From Rhodococcus tukisamuensis NBRC 100609 (lineage in GTDB: Bacteria; Actinomycetota; Actinomycetes; Mycobacteriales; Mycobacteriaceae): a stretch of DNA of 64,000 bases. Within the stretch, counting starts at the first letter, position 1; every line of letters starts with the position of its first letter. The position numbers were made by a program, and so were the translations under genes. The stretch covers positions 1-64,000 of the forward strand of contig NZ_BCXG01000014.1 of the NCBI RefSeq assembly GCF_001894985.1, in the 5' to 3' direction. A model generated the notes under the pieces. That model did not search any database. It had not been told where the DNA came from and saw only the letters and a list, made by a program, of their open reading frames with translations. Shown here in pieces: positions 7,552-16,480 of this stretch.

Positions 7552-8739
7552 ATGGTGTCCCATCTGGCGTGGCTGGACCACGACGAAACCCAGCGACGGC
7601 GCGTGATGCAGGTGATCGACCAATTCCGCGACGAGGGCACCGTCGACGAGCTGGGACTCGGCTCGATTCGCGACACCTTCTCGTCGCTGCTGCTGCCCGG
7701 GCTGTCGACACTGCACACCCGTGCCCGCTACCTTCTGTTCATTCCATGGCTCGCGGAGGCCGCCGCGGCCGAGGCCAAGGACGCCCGCGCACTCGCCCCG
7801 CTGTTCCGCGAGAAGGAGTACCGGCTCATCGAGGCCCTCGACCGGGCCGGCGAAACACAGGGAGTGATCGGCGGCACCGCCAAGCGCAAGCTGCAGCGGA
7901 TGCCCAGCGGCATGTTCTGGTCCGCCACAGCACATTACGGACTTCGCCTCACCGGCAAGTCGATCAACGCGACGCTGCGGCAGGCTCACGACGCGGCCAG
8001 GTTCGACCGGCGCACCGAGGCCTCGGACGATCCGGGCGCCCGCCCCGACGTCGCCCCCACGGGTTTCGACCCGCGGCTGCCGGCTCCGCCGGAGGACCTA
8101 CTGGTCGAGACCACGTTCACGCTCTCCCCCACCGAGGCCGAGTACCTACGCGAGCGAATGTGCACCACCCAGCCGGGCTCGATGTTCCCGTGGCTGTTCG
8201 AGCACGGTGTCGACGAGGACGCTCGCTACCTGTGGCAGCACCGCGACATCGCGCGGCTCGACGGTCCGCTTGCCGCCACCGTCGACCACGGCCGGCGCTT
8301 CTCGACCGTGATGACGGGCGCGACGGTCCTCTACAACCTGATGCTCGCCCGCGAGAAGGACGACGACGAACTGGTCGACGGATACTCCGAGGCCTGGCGC
8401 GACTGGAACGCCGAGGTCGAGACCGGAAATCTCCTCGCCGGTTGGGACCGCGGTGCGTTCTGGGAACTGGTGCAGCGCAACGGCAACATCACCAGCACCA
8501 CCGCGTCATTCGTCGACGCCTGGCTCACGACCGCCACAGCGGCGGGATCTGCGCCCGACGCGGCAGCAGAGGAGATAGTCCGCGGCCGCGAGATCCAGCT
8601 CAAGGGCGCACGGGCTCGTCTCGGCGGCAACGTCGCCGGGGTCAACGCCTGGCGCGGGCAGTCCGGTGGCCAACTGAACTACAACTGGCCGGTCGCCGTG
8701 CGCATCCTGCGCGACGTGATCGACGGACGGGAGAACTGA
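7552..8739 (+). CDS. DUF6361-family protein, first gene of a PLD/helicase defence-type operon
   Basis: 395 residues from ATG 7552 (MVSHLAWLDHDE); the 18 codons upstream from GTG 7498 look non-coding. The N-terminal pattern (DELGLGSIRDTFSSLLLPGLSTLHTRARYLLF) and the segment RMPSGMFWSATAHYGLR are typical of the DUF6361 family as I remember it. It is soluble with no known catalytic motif. The stop codon overlaps the start of the PLD gene (TGATG), and the helicase gene in turn overlaps the PLD gene, so three proteins are translationally coupled. A recognition or assembly role in a defence complex is inferred from context only. Confidence 0.65.
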   Translation: MVSHLAWLDHDETQRRRVMQVIDQFRDEGTVDELGLGSIRDTFSSLLLPGLSTLHTRARYLLFIPWLAEAAAAEAKDARALAPLFREKEYRLIEALDRAGETQGVIGGTAKRKLQRMPSGMFWSATAHYGLRLTGKSINATLRQAHDAARFDRRTEASDDPGARPDVAPTGFDPRLPAPPEDLLVETTFTLSPTEAEYLRERMCTTQPGSMFPWLFEHGVDEDARYLWQHRDIARLDGPLAATVDHGRRFSTVMTGATVLYNLMLAREKDDDELVDGYSEAWRDWNAEVETGNLLAGWDRGAFWELVQRNGNITSTTASFVDAWLTTATAAGSAPDAAAEEIVRGREIQLKGARARLGGNVAGVNAWRGQSGGQLNYNWPVAVRILRDVIDGREN

Positions 8740-10550
8740 TGCTCAGCCCCGACACCCGGGTCCTTCTCACCGACGCGCTGCTACCACCGGTCGGCTACGC
8801 CATCGATTCCGTTGTCACCACGACGTATTCGCTCGACCTGACGGCACTGCTGCTGGCGCCGCTCACGTTCTCCGCCCGCACCCGCACCGGCGACATCGAC
8901 GATGCCGACCCGATCGCACTACTCGAGTCGATCCGCCGCCATGTGGGGTCAATTACGGTGTTCACCCAAGCCGGGGGCCTGAAGCTGCCGAGCGCCTACC
9001 GCTCGGTGCTCTCGTTTGCCGAGAATGCGGTCGTCGAGGTGCGGGCCCCGCAGCCGGGGCGGCTGTTTCACCCGAAGATCTGGCTGCTGCGGTTCGTCAG
9101 TGACGAGGACGGCGGGTATCTGCACCGCTTCCTGTGCTCGAGCCGGAACCTGACGTTTGACGCGTCCTGGGACACGCTGCTCGTACTCGACGAGGACCCC
9201 GACTCGGCCGACGTCGTCGACCCGGCGCCGATTGCCGAGTTCGTCTCGGCCCTGCCCGATCTCGCGACGACCCCGATGAGTGTGGACCGTGCTGCCGCGG
9301 TAGTGGACCTGGCGCGCACCGTGCGCGGAGCCCACTTCGCATGCCCGAGCCCGTTCACGTCGATGACACTGCATCCGCTCGGCCTAAGCGAGGGCGCCGC
9401 GCTGCCGATCCCGGCTGTCGCTGACCGTGCCCTGGTGATCTCACCGTTCTTCGACCCGTCAACGTCGCGTCGCTTCGCCTCACTCGCGCCACAGACCCGG
9501 ATCGTTTCGCGGGCAGAGACGTTCGACCGCACCGGCTCCGCCGCGTTCGGCTATGCGGAGACCTTCACGCTGCAGTCCGTTGCGGACCGGCCGGGCGAGG
9601 AAGAGACCGCCGACGAGCCGGCCTCGGAGGTCGGGGGCGTCCCGTCCGGCCTGCACGCGAAGGCGTTCGTGTTCGACACCGGCGACTCCACCCTGCTGAT
9701 CACCGGGTCCGCGAACGCGACCAGCGCCGCGCTCGGCGGCAACATCGAGTTCTCCGCCGCGTTGTCCGGACCGTCGGCAAGATGCGGCATCGACGCGGTC
9801 TGGGACGGAGGCAGGGGGACGACGGGCCTGTCTCGAATCGTCGAGCCCTATACGATCACCCCGGCCGAACCGGATGCCGCGGCCGACGCGCTGGCGCGGG
9901 TGGAGAAGGAGATGGCCGACTTTCGCGCACTGCTCGCCGCCGCTGGCCCACAGCTGCACTTCACCTTCGACGGCGAGACCGCGCAGTGCACCTTGCTCGT
10001 TCCGGAGGGGATGGTCGGCGCCTTCGACGGGGAGGTCACGGTCAGCCCGATCTCCCTGCAGGGCGAGTACCGGCCGCTGGCACCGGAGGTCACCTGGTCC
10101 GGGGTCGCGGCCACCAACGTGACCGCGTTCGTCGGCGTGCGGACCGTTCGGGACGGCATCGAGCTGTTCGGCGTGGTCAAGGCCGAGCTGCACGGCGACG
10201 TCGCCGGTCGTGACCGGCTGATCCTGCGCGGTCACATCACGAGCGCACAGGACCTGACGCGTTGCCTGCTGTTCCTGCTCGGTGGGGAACTTCCCGGTGA
10301 CCTGGATGCGCTCGCCGGCACCGATCGAGGACCGAACGGCGAACGCGCACCCGGCCGCGGCACCGTCGACGACACCGTACTGTTCGAACCGCTGGTGCGG
10401 GCCGTGATCGGGGACCGCGCCGCCCTCGACCGCATCGATGCCCTGATCCGCGATCTCGACGCCCCTGCCGACCTCATCGACGCGGAGCTACGCGACCTGC
10501 TGGACGCGGTGCGCGTCGCTCATGCCGCGGTGGCGGGAGGAGAAAAGTGA
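8739..10550 (+). CDS. Phospholipase D-like nuclease-type protein with two HKD-like motifs
   Basis: 603 residues from ATG 8739, overlapping the previous stop. A first HxK motif is at residues 111-113 (LFHPKIWLL) followed by CSSRNLT near 133-139. A second is near 304-307 (GLHAKAFVFD) followed by TGSANATSAAL near 322-330. Two such motifs make one active site in the PLD superfamily, which includes DNA nucleases as well as lipid enzymes; the lipid-specific surroundings are not evident and the helicase partner favours a nuclease. The C-terminal third is an unknown beta-rich domain. DISARM systems also use a PLD protein (DrmC), but the other DISARM parts are missing here. Confidence 0.8.
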   Translation: MLSPDTRVLLTDALLPPVGYAIDSVVTTTYSLDLTALLLAPLTFSARTRTGDIDDADPIALLESIRRHVGSITVFTQAGGLKLPSAYRSVLSFAENAVVEVRAPQPGRLFHPKIWLLRFVSDEDGGYLHRFLCSSRNLTFDASWDTLLVLDEDPDSADVVDPAPIAEFVSALPDLATTPMSVDRAAAVVDLARTVRGAHFACPSPFTSMTLHPLGLSEGAALPIPAVADRALVISPFFDPSTSRRFASLAPQTRIVSRAETFDRTGSAAFGYAETFTLQSVADRPGEEETADEPASEVGGVPSGLHAKAFVFDTGDSTLLITGSANATSAALGGNIEFSAALSGPSARCGIDAVWDGGRGTTGLSRIVEPYTITPAEPDAAADALARVEKEMADFRALLAAAGPQLHFTFDGETAQCTLLVPEGMVGAFDGEVTVSPISLQGEYRPLAPEVTWSGVAATNVTAFVGVRTVRDGIELFGVVKAELHGDVAGRDRLILRGHITSAQDLTRCLLFLLGGELPGDLDALAGTDRGPNGERAPGRGTVDDTVLFEPLVRAVIGDRAALDRIDALIRDLDAPADLIDAELRDLLDAVRVAHAAVAGGEK

Positions 10551-13500
10551 CCACCGTCAAGCCCGATCTGGCCCGAACCCTGGCCCCACTCAAGGCCTTC
10601 CAGCGTGACACCGTCGCGCACGTCACCAACAGGCTGTGGACGGATGACGACCCGACCACCCGATTCCTGGTTGCCGACGAGGTCGGTCTCGGCAAGACCC
10701 TCGTCGGGCGCGGCGTTATCGCCGAGACGATCGAGCACCTCTGGGAGAAGGAGGACCGCATCGACATCGTCTACATCTGCTCGAACGCGCAGATCGCGCA
10801 GCAGAACCTGGCGAAGCTGGTGCCCGGAGACGTCGACGTCCCGCATGCCGACCGGTTGACGCTGTTGATGGCGAACGTCGCCGAGTTCCAGGGCCGCAAG
10901 CTCAACTACATCTCCTTCACCCCGGGCACGTCCTTCACCGTCGGAGAGACGGCGGGCAAGTCCGCCGAGCGGGTCCTCATCTACCACCTACTGCGCTGCG
11001 GCTGGGGTCGACAGGAGATGACGTCGAAGGGCTGGCTGAAGTTCTTCCGCGGCAGCTCCGGAGCGGAGCGGTTCGAGGGCAAGGTCAAGGCCTTCAACAC
11101 TCACGCCGTCACCGTTGAGATCGCCGAGGCGTTCATCGCGGACCTCAAGGTCGCGGACCCGATCGACCCCAGCTTCGCCTCGCTGGAGGACGAGGTGTGG
11201 GACGTCGCCCACTCCCGGTTTGCCTACCTCAAGGGCGACCCCGACCGGGAGCTGAGCCGCTATCGCAACCGCTTGATCGGCCGGATGCGGAACCTGGTGG
11301 CGCACGCCGCCATTCGCGCCCTCGAACCCGACCTGATCATCCTCGACGAGTTCCACCGTTTCAAGACCCTGCTCGACGACGACAACCCCGAGGCGGAGCT
11401 CGCGAAGGCCCTGTTCAACCAGCCGACCGCCCGGGTGCTGTTACTGTCTGCGACCCCGTTCAGCATGTACACGCTGCCGGACGAGCCGGAGGGCGCGGAC
11501 CACTATCAGGACTTCCTCGCGACCGTCCGGTTCCTCCTCGGTGGCCGCGGCCTGTCCGCCGAGGACGTGAACGCCCGAGTCGCGGACCTCGGTCGCGACC
11601 TCGAGACGATGCGCCGTGCGGCGCTGCCCGGCGCCGACACGCGAGCGGCAGGACTCGCGGCCCGGGATCGGGTGCAGCACACACTGACCCGCGTGATGTC
11701 GAGGGTCGAACGGCTTGCGTCGACACCGGACCGGGACGGGATGCTCACCGAGAAGCCGATGCCGGTACCGGTCACCGCCGGCGACCTGCAGGCGTACGCG
11801 GGTGGGCAGCGGATCGCGGACGCCATCGGCCGGGGCCGCGGCGGACGCGACATGTTCGAGTTGTGGCGGTCGAGCCCGTACCTGTTCAACATCATGGAGG
11901 ACTACCAGGTCAAGCAGGCCCTGAAGAAGGCGATCGACTCGCCGGATCCGGCGGTCCGCAAGCCGGTGCACGACGCGATCCACACCGCCGACGGCCTGCT
12001 GGACTGGCAGTCCGTCGAGCAGTACCGACCGCTCGACCCCGGCAACGCCAAGATGCGCGCACTGGTCGCGGACACCGTCGACCGCGGCGCATGGAAGCTC
12101 GCGTGGCTCCCGCCGTCACTGCCCTACTACCGACCCGCCGGGGTGTTCGCGGACGAGGCCCTACTGGCCTTCACCAAGCGGCTGGTGTTCTCGGCGTGGA
12201 CGGTCACGCCGAAAGCGATCGCCAGCGTGGTCAGTTACGAGGCCGAACGACGCGGGGTGCGGGAGTCCGGCCGCACCGGCGGGTACTCGGAGCGGGCGTC
12301 GCTGAACCCGCCGATCCGGCGGCCCCGCCACGACGGAAACAACCAGAACATGGCCCCGGAGGCACTGTTCCAGCCGTCGATCATCCTGGCGGAACTGTGC
12401 GATCCGCTGACGTTGGCCCAGCAGGTCGGCGGCACGGTCAGCGCCGCGGAGCTGCGGGACCGCGCGTCCGGCGCGGTCCGCGAAAGGTTCGACGCGATGT
12501 GTGCGGAGCGTGACATCAGCAGGTCGTCACGGTCCAAGGAGGACCCGTCCTGGTACTGGGCGCTGCCACTGCTGCTGGACCGGCATGCGCATCCGGATCG
12601 CCCGTATCCGGTGGAGATTCCGGAGTACTTCGCGTCGGCCGAGGATCCGGCCGAGCTTGACGTCGAGGCACTCGGCGGGTTCCCGGAGGACCTGGTCGAG
12701 GTCGTCACCGAACTCGGTCTCGCCGGCCCCGGCAACTGTGCGCTGCGGGCGCTGCGCCGGGCCACCGGGTCGGTGCGGGAGTTCGCGGACGACGACCTGT
12801 GGGACGCGGCGTTCGGCGCCACCGAGCACCTGCGATCGATGTTCAACCAGGCCGAGATCGCGGCGGCGGTGCGGGTTTCCGCGACCTCGGACGCCTACTG
12901 GCGGTCGGTGCTCGGCTACTGCCGGGACGGGAATCTGCAGTCGGTGCTCGACGAGTACTTTGCGCTCGGTGGCGTCGAGCGCGACCACGACGGCAACGAC
13001 CTCGATCCGCTCACCGAGCGATTGGGGCAGGCCCTCTCGGTGGGGTTGGGCCGCGCGGAGATCGACGTGTTCGACACCAGCGGCGACGAGGTGGTGCTCG
13101 ACGGCTCGAACTCGATCCGGCACCACTTCGCAATGCGGATGGGCCACAAGGGGGCGACGGACGAGCAGCAGCAGGCGCGAGCCGGGGACGTGCTGGCGGC
13201 CTACAACTCGCCGTTCTGGCCGTTCGTGCTGGCGTCGACATCGGTCGGGCAGGAGGGCCTAGACTTCCACACCTACAGCCATGCGATCGTGCACTGGAAC
13301 CTGCCGGGGAACCCGGTGGACATGGAGCAGCGTGAGGGGCGGGTGCACCGGTTCCGTGGGCACGCTATCCGCCGCAACATCGCCGCCGAGCACGGCGGCG
13401 CCGCGCTGACTCCCGGCTGCACGGATCCGTGGTCGGCGATGTTCGCGGCCGCCGAGGCCGCAAAGACCCCCGAGGACACCGACCTGGTCCCCGACTGGGT

Positions 13501-13792
13501 GTACGCCCGGCCGGGCGGCACGACCATCGAACGGTACGTGCCAGCGATGCCGCTGAGCCGCGAGTCGGTGCGGTACCAGCGCCTGCTCCGCACCGTCGCC
13601 GCATACCGGCTCACCCTCGGCCAGCCGCGTCAGGAGGATCTGGTGCGGTACCTCAGCGAGGGGGCCGCGGACGGGGATGTCCTGCGGATTGACCTGGCAC
13701 CGCCGGCACGGGATTCGGCTCCCGACGCGCGTCATTCACACAACCGACTTCTTCGGTGTGTCGACGAGCTGCCCAGCGGTCCGATCAGCTAA
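10547..13792 (+). CDS. Large superfamily 2 DEAD/DEAH-type helicase
   Basis: 1081 residues, starting with an ATGA-type overlap of the PLD gene's stop. Helicase motifs are plain: motif I VADEVGLGKT (residues 42-51), motif II LIILDEFHRF near 264 (DEFH variant), motif III LLLSATPF near 299, motif V TSVGQEGLDFH near 897 and motif VI REGRVHRFRGH near 928. About 550 residues lie between the two RecA lobes, so there is a large insertion of unknown role. The motif II variant and motif VI recall SNF2/RapA-like translocases. With the PLD and DUF6361 proteins it probably forms a DNA-translocating and cutting antiphage machine. It is the last gene of the operon. Confidence 0.85.
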   Translation: MTTVKPDLARTLAPLKAFQRDTVAHVTNRLWTDDDPTTRFLVADEVGLGKTLVGRGVIAETIEHLWEKEDRIDIVYICSNAQIAQQNLAKLVPGDVDVPHADRLTLLMANVAEFQGRKLNYISFTPGTSFTVGETAGKSAERVLIYHLLRCGWGRQEMTSKGWLKFFRGSSGAERFEGKVKAFNTHAVTVEIAEAFIADLKVADPIDPSFASLEDEVWDVAHSRFAYLKGDPDRELSRYRNRLIGRMRNLVAHAAIRALEPDLIILDEFHRFKTLLDDDNPEAELAKALFNQPTARVLLLSATPFSMYTLPDEPEGADHYQDFLATVRFLLGGRGLSAEDVNARVADLGRDLETMRRAALPGADTRAAGLAARDRVQHTLTRVMSRVERLASTPDRDGMLTEKPMPVPVTAGDLQAYAGGQRIADAIGRGRGGRDMFELWRSSPYLFNIMEDYQVKQALKKAIDSPDPAVRKPVHDAIHTADGLLDWQSVEQYRPLDPGNAKMRALVADTVDRGAWKLAWLPPSLPYYRPAGVFADEALLAFTKRLVFSAWTVTPKAIASVVSYEAERRGVRESGRTGGYSERASLNPPIRRPRHDGNNQNMAPEALFQPSIILAELCDPLTLAQQVGGTVSAAELRDRASGAVRERFDAMCAERDISRSSRSKEDPSWYWALPLLLDRHAHPDRPYPVEIPEYFASAEDPAELDVEALGGFPEDLVEVVTELGLAGPGNCALRALRRATGSVREFADDDLWDAAFGATEHLRSMFNQAEIAAAVRVSATSDAYWRSVLGYCRDGNLQSVLDEYFALGGVERDHDGNDLDPLTERLGQALSVGLGRAEIDVFDTSGDEVVLDGSNSIRHHFAMRMGHKGATDEQQQARAGDVLAAYNSPFWPFVLASTSVGQEGLDFHTYSHAIVHWNLPGNPVDMEQREGRVHRFRGHAIRRNIAAEHGGAALTPGCTDPWSAMFAAAEAAKTPEDTDLVPDWVYARPGGTTIERYVPAMPLSRESVRYQRLLRTVAAYRLTLGQPRQEDLVRYLSEGAADGDVLRIDLAPPARDSAPDARHSHNRLLRCVDELPSGPIS

Positions 13793-13860
13793 CACCGAGC
13801 GGGAGGTCACCGCAAGCGGCGGCATGCTCACTCGCCATCACGCCCATAGACAGGAGTCGC

Positions 13861-14110
13861 ATGCCCTTCATGCTTGACCACCGCCTCGTGATCGGGGTCG
13901 CCTCCAGTGCGCTGTTCGACCTCAGCGAGTCGGACGCGATGTTCCACGAACGTGGCGAGGCCGGCTACGCATCTGTCAGGAGGAGCACCTCGACGACCAC
14001 CTAACTGGTGGGGTGGCTTTCCCTTCGTGAATCGCCTGCTGTCGTCGAACGATCTGAGCCTGGCCGCCGATGACCCGCTCGTCGAGGTGATCGTCCTGTC
14101 TCGACCCGAT
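13861..14110 (+). pseudogene. Frameshifted prokaryotic 5'-nucleotidase (PF06189-like)
   Basis: An ATG with a CAGGAG site opens MPFMLDHRLVIGVASSALFDL, the usual start of cytosolic-type 5'-nucleotidases, but the frame ends after 47 codons. The family signature continues in other frames: QEEHLDD at about 13977, GGFPFVNRLLSSND at about 14022, and DPLVEVIVLSRPDD at about 14080. At least two frameshifts therefore separate conserved blocks, and the remaining two thirds of the usual protein cannot be followed. It lies between two oppositely oriented defence operons and looks like a housekeeping gene wrecked at an insertion hotspot. Confidence 0.6.
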
Positions 14111-14563
14111 GACCGGCCTATGGACTGGCAACCTTGCGGTCGCCCGGCGCCGATCGGTCCTTGTCGGCAGTGGACAAGGGCGCGCGCAAGGGGCTGATGT
14201 TCTCCGCTGCGCTGCCGGAAGAGCTGGCGCGGCGGACGTTGGCTACCCGAATGGTGAACGCCGTCGGAGCCGCTACCGTGTTGAGCGAGAAGACTCAGCT
14301 GCATCAGCACGACGGGGCGTAGGCACCTGGTTCGGCCGGCAACATGGGTTCAGCAAACAGCGCCGTTCACAGCGGCACGCCGAACGCCGACCGTTGCGCC
14401 AACGCAAGATCAACCACCCTCTCGGCTCGCAGGTGCTCTCCGTCGCGGAGTCCGTCCTGAACGAACAAGACGCCTCGATCCTGCCCTGCACCTCGGCGAC
14501 GTCCTCGAAATCATCCTGATCTGAGGCCCGCGCCGACTCTGCACCGAAAGGGTGGCGTCTGGG
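14111..14563. other. Gene-free degenerate stretch
   Basis: After the nucleotidase remnant there are about 450 bases with only short overlapping open frames and no ribosome sites or recognisable protein. A frame ending LHLGDVLEIILI at about 14519 could be the tail of another lost gene. It separates the helicase end from the convergent methyltransferase end. Confidence 0.4.
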
Positions 14564-15640
14564 TCAGAGCCCCATCAGTCCGGCTACCAGCACACGGCCA
14601 ATCGCTGCTCCGAGAGGAATCGGCACTGCATTTCCGATCTGACGCGCGATCGCGGTCTTCGATCCGACCCACTGATGTTCTTCGGGGAACCCCTGAATAC
14701 GGGCTGCCTCGTAGTGGGTGATTGACCGATTGGCCGTCGGGTGTAGGTATCGACCCTTCTCCGGCTTGAAAAACTCCGTGCGAATCGTGACCGATGGCTT
14801 GTCCCAACGAAGACGCCCCATGACGTCGCCGGAACCCGACCGATGCTTGCGCCAACAGTTGGCTTGAAGCTCGAATGGAATATCGAACCGGTTGCCTCCA
14901 GGCGGAATCGTCTCGAAGCGTGACAACGACAGGTCTGTGAACGTCCGGGTGAGGTGAAGTTCGGGGGTCTTGAATGCTCCCCGAAAGGTCTTCCCGTTGA
15001 AGTCGATATAGGTTTCTGGCAGTTCGGTTTCTGTGACGTGCACAGCGACGCCAGCCAGCGCGTCCGCCACCGTCACCGGCTGATCGAGATGCGTGGGTTC
15101 TGGCGCACCAGGCGAGGAAATATCTCGGTGACGGCCAATCACGATGGTCCGTTTTCGCGCCTGGGCCGCGCCGTAGTGAGCAGCATTCAGAACGTAGTGA
15201 CTGAACGTGTAATCAGACAGCTGGGCTCCTGGTTCAATGCTCCGCCGGAAGAGCTCGAACTCCGGAGATTTCAAAAACTGCGGAACATTCTCGAGGATGA
15301 AGAACTTGGGTTTGGCACGGCGCACGGTCTCGGCGTAATGCCACCACATCTTGTTGCGGTCGTCCGCCGCGTCCTGCCTGCCCAGCGCCGAGAATCCCTG
15401 ACACGGCGGCCCTCCAACCACGACGTCGACCTCGGGAACCTCCTCTTCCTTCAGCCAGTCCTCGATTCTGCCCGCATACACCGGCCGTCGGAAGCTCGCG
15501 TTGTAGGTTGCGGCCGCAGCGAGGTCCATCTCGACCGCCTGGGTCACCTCGAACCGACCGTCCGCAGCATGCAGACCTGCGGAAAGACCCCCGGCACCGG
15601 CGAAGAGGTCGAGGGTGCTGATCGAGTTTGGAACGGCCAT
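14564..15640 (-). CDS. DNA (cytosine-5) methyltransferase
   Basis: 358 residues with the C5-MTase motifs in order: motif I LDLFAGAGGLSAGL (10-23), motif IV GGPPCQGFS with the catalytic Cys at 80, motif VI ILENV, motif VIII QARKRTIVIG, a target-recognition region of about 90 residues, and motif X ARQIGNAVPIP near the C-terminus. It should transfer a methyl group from S-adenosylmethionine to cytosine in a specific site, protecting host DNA. It is last in the reverse Z1/GHKL cluster but separated from the previous gene by 84 bases, whereas the others overlap. A possible -10 (TAGGGT) sits 6 bases before the ATG, so it may also be expressed separately, as protective methylases often are. Confidence 0.92.
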   Translation of the reverse strand: MAVPNSISTLDLFAGAGGLSAGLHAADGRFEVTQAVEMDLAAAATYNASFRRPVYAGRIEDWLKEEEVPEVDVVVGGPPCQGFSALGRQDAADDRNKMWWHYAETVRRAKPKFFILENVPQFLKSPEFELFRRSIEPGAQLSDYTFSHYVLNAAHYGAAQARKRTIVIGRHRDISSPGAPEPTHLDQPVTVADALAGVAVHVTETELPETYIDFNGKTFRGAFKTPELHLTRTFTDLSLSRFETIPPGGNRFDIPFELQANCWRKHRSGSGDVMGRLRWDKPSVTIRTEFFKPEKGRYLHPTANRSITHYEAARIQGFPEEHQWVGSKTAIARQIGNAVPIPLGAAIGRVLVAGLMGL

Positions 15641-15646
15641 GCAGCA

Positions 15647-15652
15647 ACCCTA
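15647..15652 (-). promoter_or_regulatory. Possible -10 element for a leaderless methyltransferase transcript
   Basis: Read on the minus strand, TAGGGT ends 6 bases before the methyltransferase ATG, the spacing expected for transcription starting at the start codon. No good ribosome site lies in this gap and no clear -35 is seen, so the call is weak. Confidence 0.3.
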
Positions 15653-15724
15653 ACGTGGCAGACAGACAACCTAGAAAAGCACGGATCCGCTCGGTCCAAC
15701 AAGGACCCCGACACCGCCCCACAC

Positions 15725-16480
15725 TCAGCGAAGGGCTCTGATCTCCCGGACAGCATCACTCAACGTCGCGCGCAACGTGCCCGCAAGTTCATCTTCCGAC
15801 TGGGCGTCAAATCGTATGAAAGCGGCCAGCCGAAGAAGTCGCTTGAGGAAGTCACGAAGAATATCGCGGCGCGACGATGACTCGTCCAGCTCGGCCCAAA
15901 CCGTCAGGATCATCCTGACCACGAACGAACTGGCACCCAATGACGTACGGCGGGCGTATATCTGGTCAAACTCGGACTCACCGAGCAAGCCAAGATATGC
16001 ATAGGGATCCACGCTGTCAGGCTGCTGGACCAAGTGCGCCCTCCACCACAGTCTGCCAAAGACATGCCGGGTGATGTCAGTCGAAAGTACACGGTCGCCT
16101 GGTGGATCCGGATAACGCCAGTACGCCACGTCCGGCAAGAGGACGAGTGCAAAGAACGCCCATATGTCGCCCGATGCGGCCTCCGCCGGGACCATCCCAG
16201 AGTCGCTGTGCAGGTACTTCGCCACCTCGAGATCAAAATCGTTTCGATCGCTTACCGTCGCTGTGTCCGGAAAGCCCGCGTCCTCTGCCAGCTTGTGTAC
16301 ATGGTTTCGCACTGACTCGAGCTGTTCGCCTGATACACGAGCTCCGCCGGTAGCGACATACACCGCACTGTCGTCACTCGAACGCCATCGGCTTCCGAGT
16401 TCCGCAATCGACAGGAACCGACACTCCTCATGCATTGCGCTCGCGATCTCGGGGAGGAGTCGCGGGTACAGAACACTCAC
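15725..16480 (-). CDS. DUF6339-like protein of the Z1/GHKL cluster
   Basis: 251 residues from a GTG that overlaps the upstream gene's stop (GTGA). Recognisable features are SGDIWAFFALVLLPDVAYWRYPDP in the middle, followed by RHVFGRLWWRAHLV, a pattern I associate with DUF6339. It is soluble and mixed alpha/beta with no catalytic motif visible. It is translationally coupled to the 299-residue unknown upstream and lies before the methyltransferase. It is probably a structural or specificity component of the same complex. The family name is from memory and should be treated as tentative. Confidence 0.6.
   Translation of the reverse strand: MSVLYPRLLPEIASAMHEECRFLSIAELGSRWRSSDDSAVYVATGGARVSGEQLESVRNHVHKLAEDAGFPDTATVSDRNDFDLEVAKYLHSDSGMVPAEAASGDIWAFFALVLLPDVAYWRYPDPPGDRVLSTDITRHVFGRLWWRAHLVQQPDSVDPYAYLGLLGESEFDQIYARRTSLGASSFVVRMILTVWAELDESSSRRDILRDFLKRLLRLAAFIRFDAQSEDELAGTLRATLSDAVREIRALR

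Noticed and set aside
7552-15640. Calling the helicase, PLD protein and methylase a DISARM system
   Set aside because: No DUF1998 (DrmB) or DrmA-type helicase is recognised, and the methylase belongs to the opposite-strand Z1 cluster with a nucleotidase remnant between.
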